A DNA stretch of 5,076 nucleotides from Cohaesibacteraceae bacterium (GTDB lineage: Bacteria > Pseudomonadota > Alphaproteobacteria > Rhizobiales > Cohaesibacteraceae), in contig JAESRR010000302.1 of the NCBI GenBank assembly GCA_016764535.1, positions 1-5,076 of the forward strand, given 5' to 3'. Below are positions 4,495 to 5,076 of the stretch, in pieces; position 1 is the stretch's first letter; the number at the start of each line of letters is the position of its first letter. The notes beneath the pieces were generated by a model. It saw only the letters and a program-made list of their open reading frames with translations, made no database searches and was not told the DNA's origin. A program made the position numbers and the translations under genes.

Positions 4495-5076
4495 TCAAAT
4501 ATCTCCGATGATCCTGAGCTGATCACACGCCGGGATGATTTTCCATTTGCAAGCTTTGCGGTAATATTTCCTCGCCTTTGCCATATCTTTAGCAACGGCG
4601 TTTTTTGCAATTCCATCCCCGGCAAAATATTGTTCCGCCGCCATGAAGCAGCCCGCAGGGAATTGTTTCCGGCAAGCTTGCAAATAGAAATCCAGGGCTC
4701 TCACCGGATCCCGGGAAATTCCCAAACCCCAGGCATAACGATCGCCAACATTGTAACAGGATTCAGCATGTTTTTGCTCACAGGCGCTGAGATATAACCC
4801 GACAGCTCTCGCAGGATCTTTGCCAACACCATCACCCCGATCAAACAAATTGCCTGCTTTGAAACAGGCCTTTGCGTACCCAAATTCACAGCCATCAAGA
4901 AACAGTTTTGCCGCAAGCGCGAGGTCCCTTTTCACGCCCTCACCTTTCGCATAAATGTCGCCAGACTTGTCGCAACTCATTCCGATGTAATCACCACATG
5001 CTGATTGATAGAGTATGGCGGCACGCTTCAAATCTTTTGCAACGCCGTCACCGCGCTCATACAACGTGCCCGCCTG
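4495..5076 (-). CDS. Sel1-repeat protein with a Cys pair in each repeat (5' end outside window)
   Basis: The frame is open from the right edge to a TGA at 4495-4497, giving 193 residues of C-terminal part. The TTG at 5062-5064 is an internal Leu, not a start, because the repeat pattern continues through it to the edge (QAGTLYERGDGV). Five Sel1-type helical repeats are visible with the pattern G-x2-Y-x2-G-x-G-V-x-K-D-x4-A-x3-Y-x2-AC-x7-C. Cys pairs are at 27/35, 63/71, 99/107, 135/143 and 176/184. Period is 36 residues for the first four; the last repeat carries about five extra residues (around NAVAK, 159-163). One Cys pair per repeat bridging the two helices is the hallmark of the Helicobacter Hcp proteins, which are secreted or periplasmic and form a curved solenoid that binds partners. 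A signal peptide would be upstream and cannot be seen. The partner is unknown. Confidence 0.85.
   Translation of the reverse strand, partial: QAGTLYERGDGVAKDLKRAAILYQSACGDYIGMSCDKSGDIYAKGEGVKRDLALAAKLFLDGCEFGYAKACFKAGNLFDRGDGVGKDPARAVGLYLSACEQKHAESCYNVGDRYAWGLGISRDPVRALDFYLQACRKQFPAGCFMAAEQYFAGDGIAKNAVAKDMAKARKYYRKACKWKIIPACDQLRIIGDI

Noticed and set aside
4350..4625. Minus-strand frame of 91 residues overlapping the Sel1-repeat gene
   Set aside because: It lies largely out of frame within the Sel1-repeat coding region and has no family features or ribosome binding site.

Overview
The window looks like an accessory or fast-evolving stretch of a Gram-negative bacterial chromosome with mid-range base composition (about 47% G+C by eye in one sampled line, not computed over the window). 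Four intact genes or gene products carry Sec-type signal peptides and Cys-containing mature parts, which fits an envelope or periplasm location. An alphaproteobacterium is my best guess from the general look of the secreted protein families, but this is inference only.

Layout. The left edge holds the last 28 codons of a plus-strand gene. It is followed tail to tail, with 6 nt between stop codons, by a minus-strand gene for a RES-domain protein (the toxin fold of Xre/RES toxin-antitoxin systems). This gene has no recognisable antitoxin beside it and appears to lack the conserved Glu. After about 320 bp without a convincing gene come two minus-strand genes for small secreted proteins of unknown function, probably one transcription unit. 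An 11-bp perfect inverted repeat sits exactly at their junction.

The centre (about 1830-3041) holds the clearest unlisted structure: a tandem duplication of a small secreted Cys-rich gene. The downstream copy (2637-3041) is intact. The upstream copy (about 2068-2501) is a fossil, with an in-frame TAA just after the signal peptide and a 10-nt deletion that shifts the frame. Its remains align codon for codon with the intact copy. Part of the upstream region is also duplicated, with an exact 16-bp core.

To the right, the plus strand carries a 382-residue secreted multidomain protein, with a WGCGTSC-type N-terminal domain, a Pro-rich linker, a beta-rich middle and a Cys-rich C-terminus. It converges, across a 10-bp-stem hairpin, with a minus-strand gene running off the right edge. 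That gene encodes a Sel1-repeat protein with a C-x7-C pair in every repeat, as in the Helicobacter cysteine-rich (Hcp) proteins.

How they might work together: the repeated theme is disulfide-bearing exported proteins of unknown function next to signs of gene decay (a degraded RES module and a decayed tandem copy). I see no mobile-element ends, CRISPR array, tRNA or rRNA. Nothing shows that the proteins form one system.
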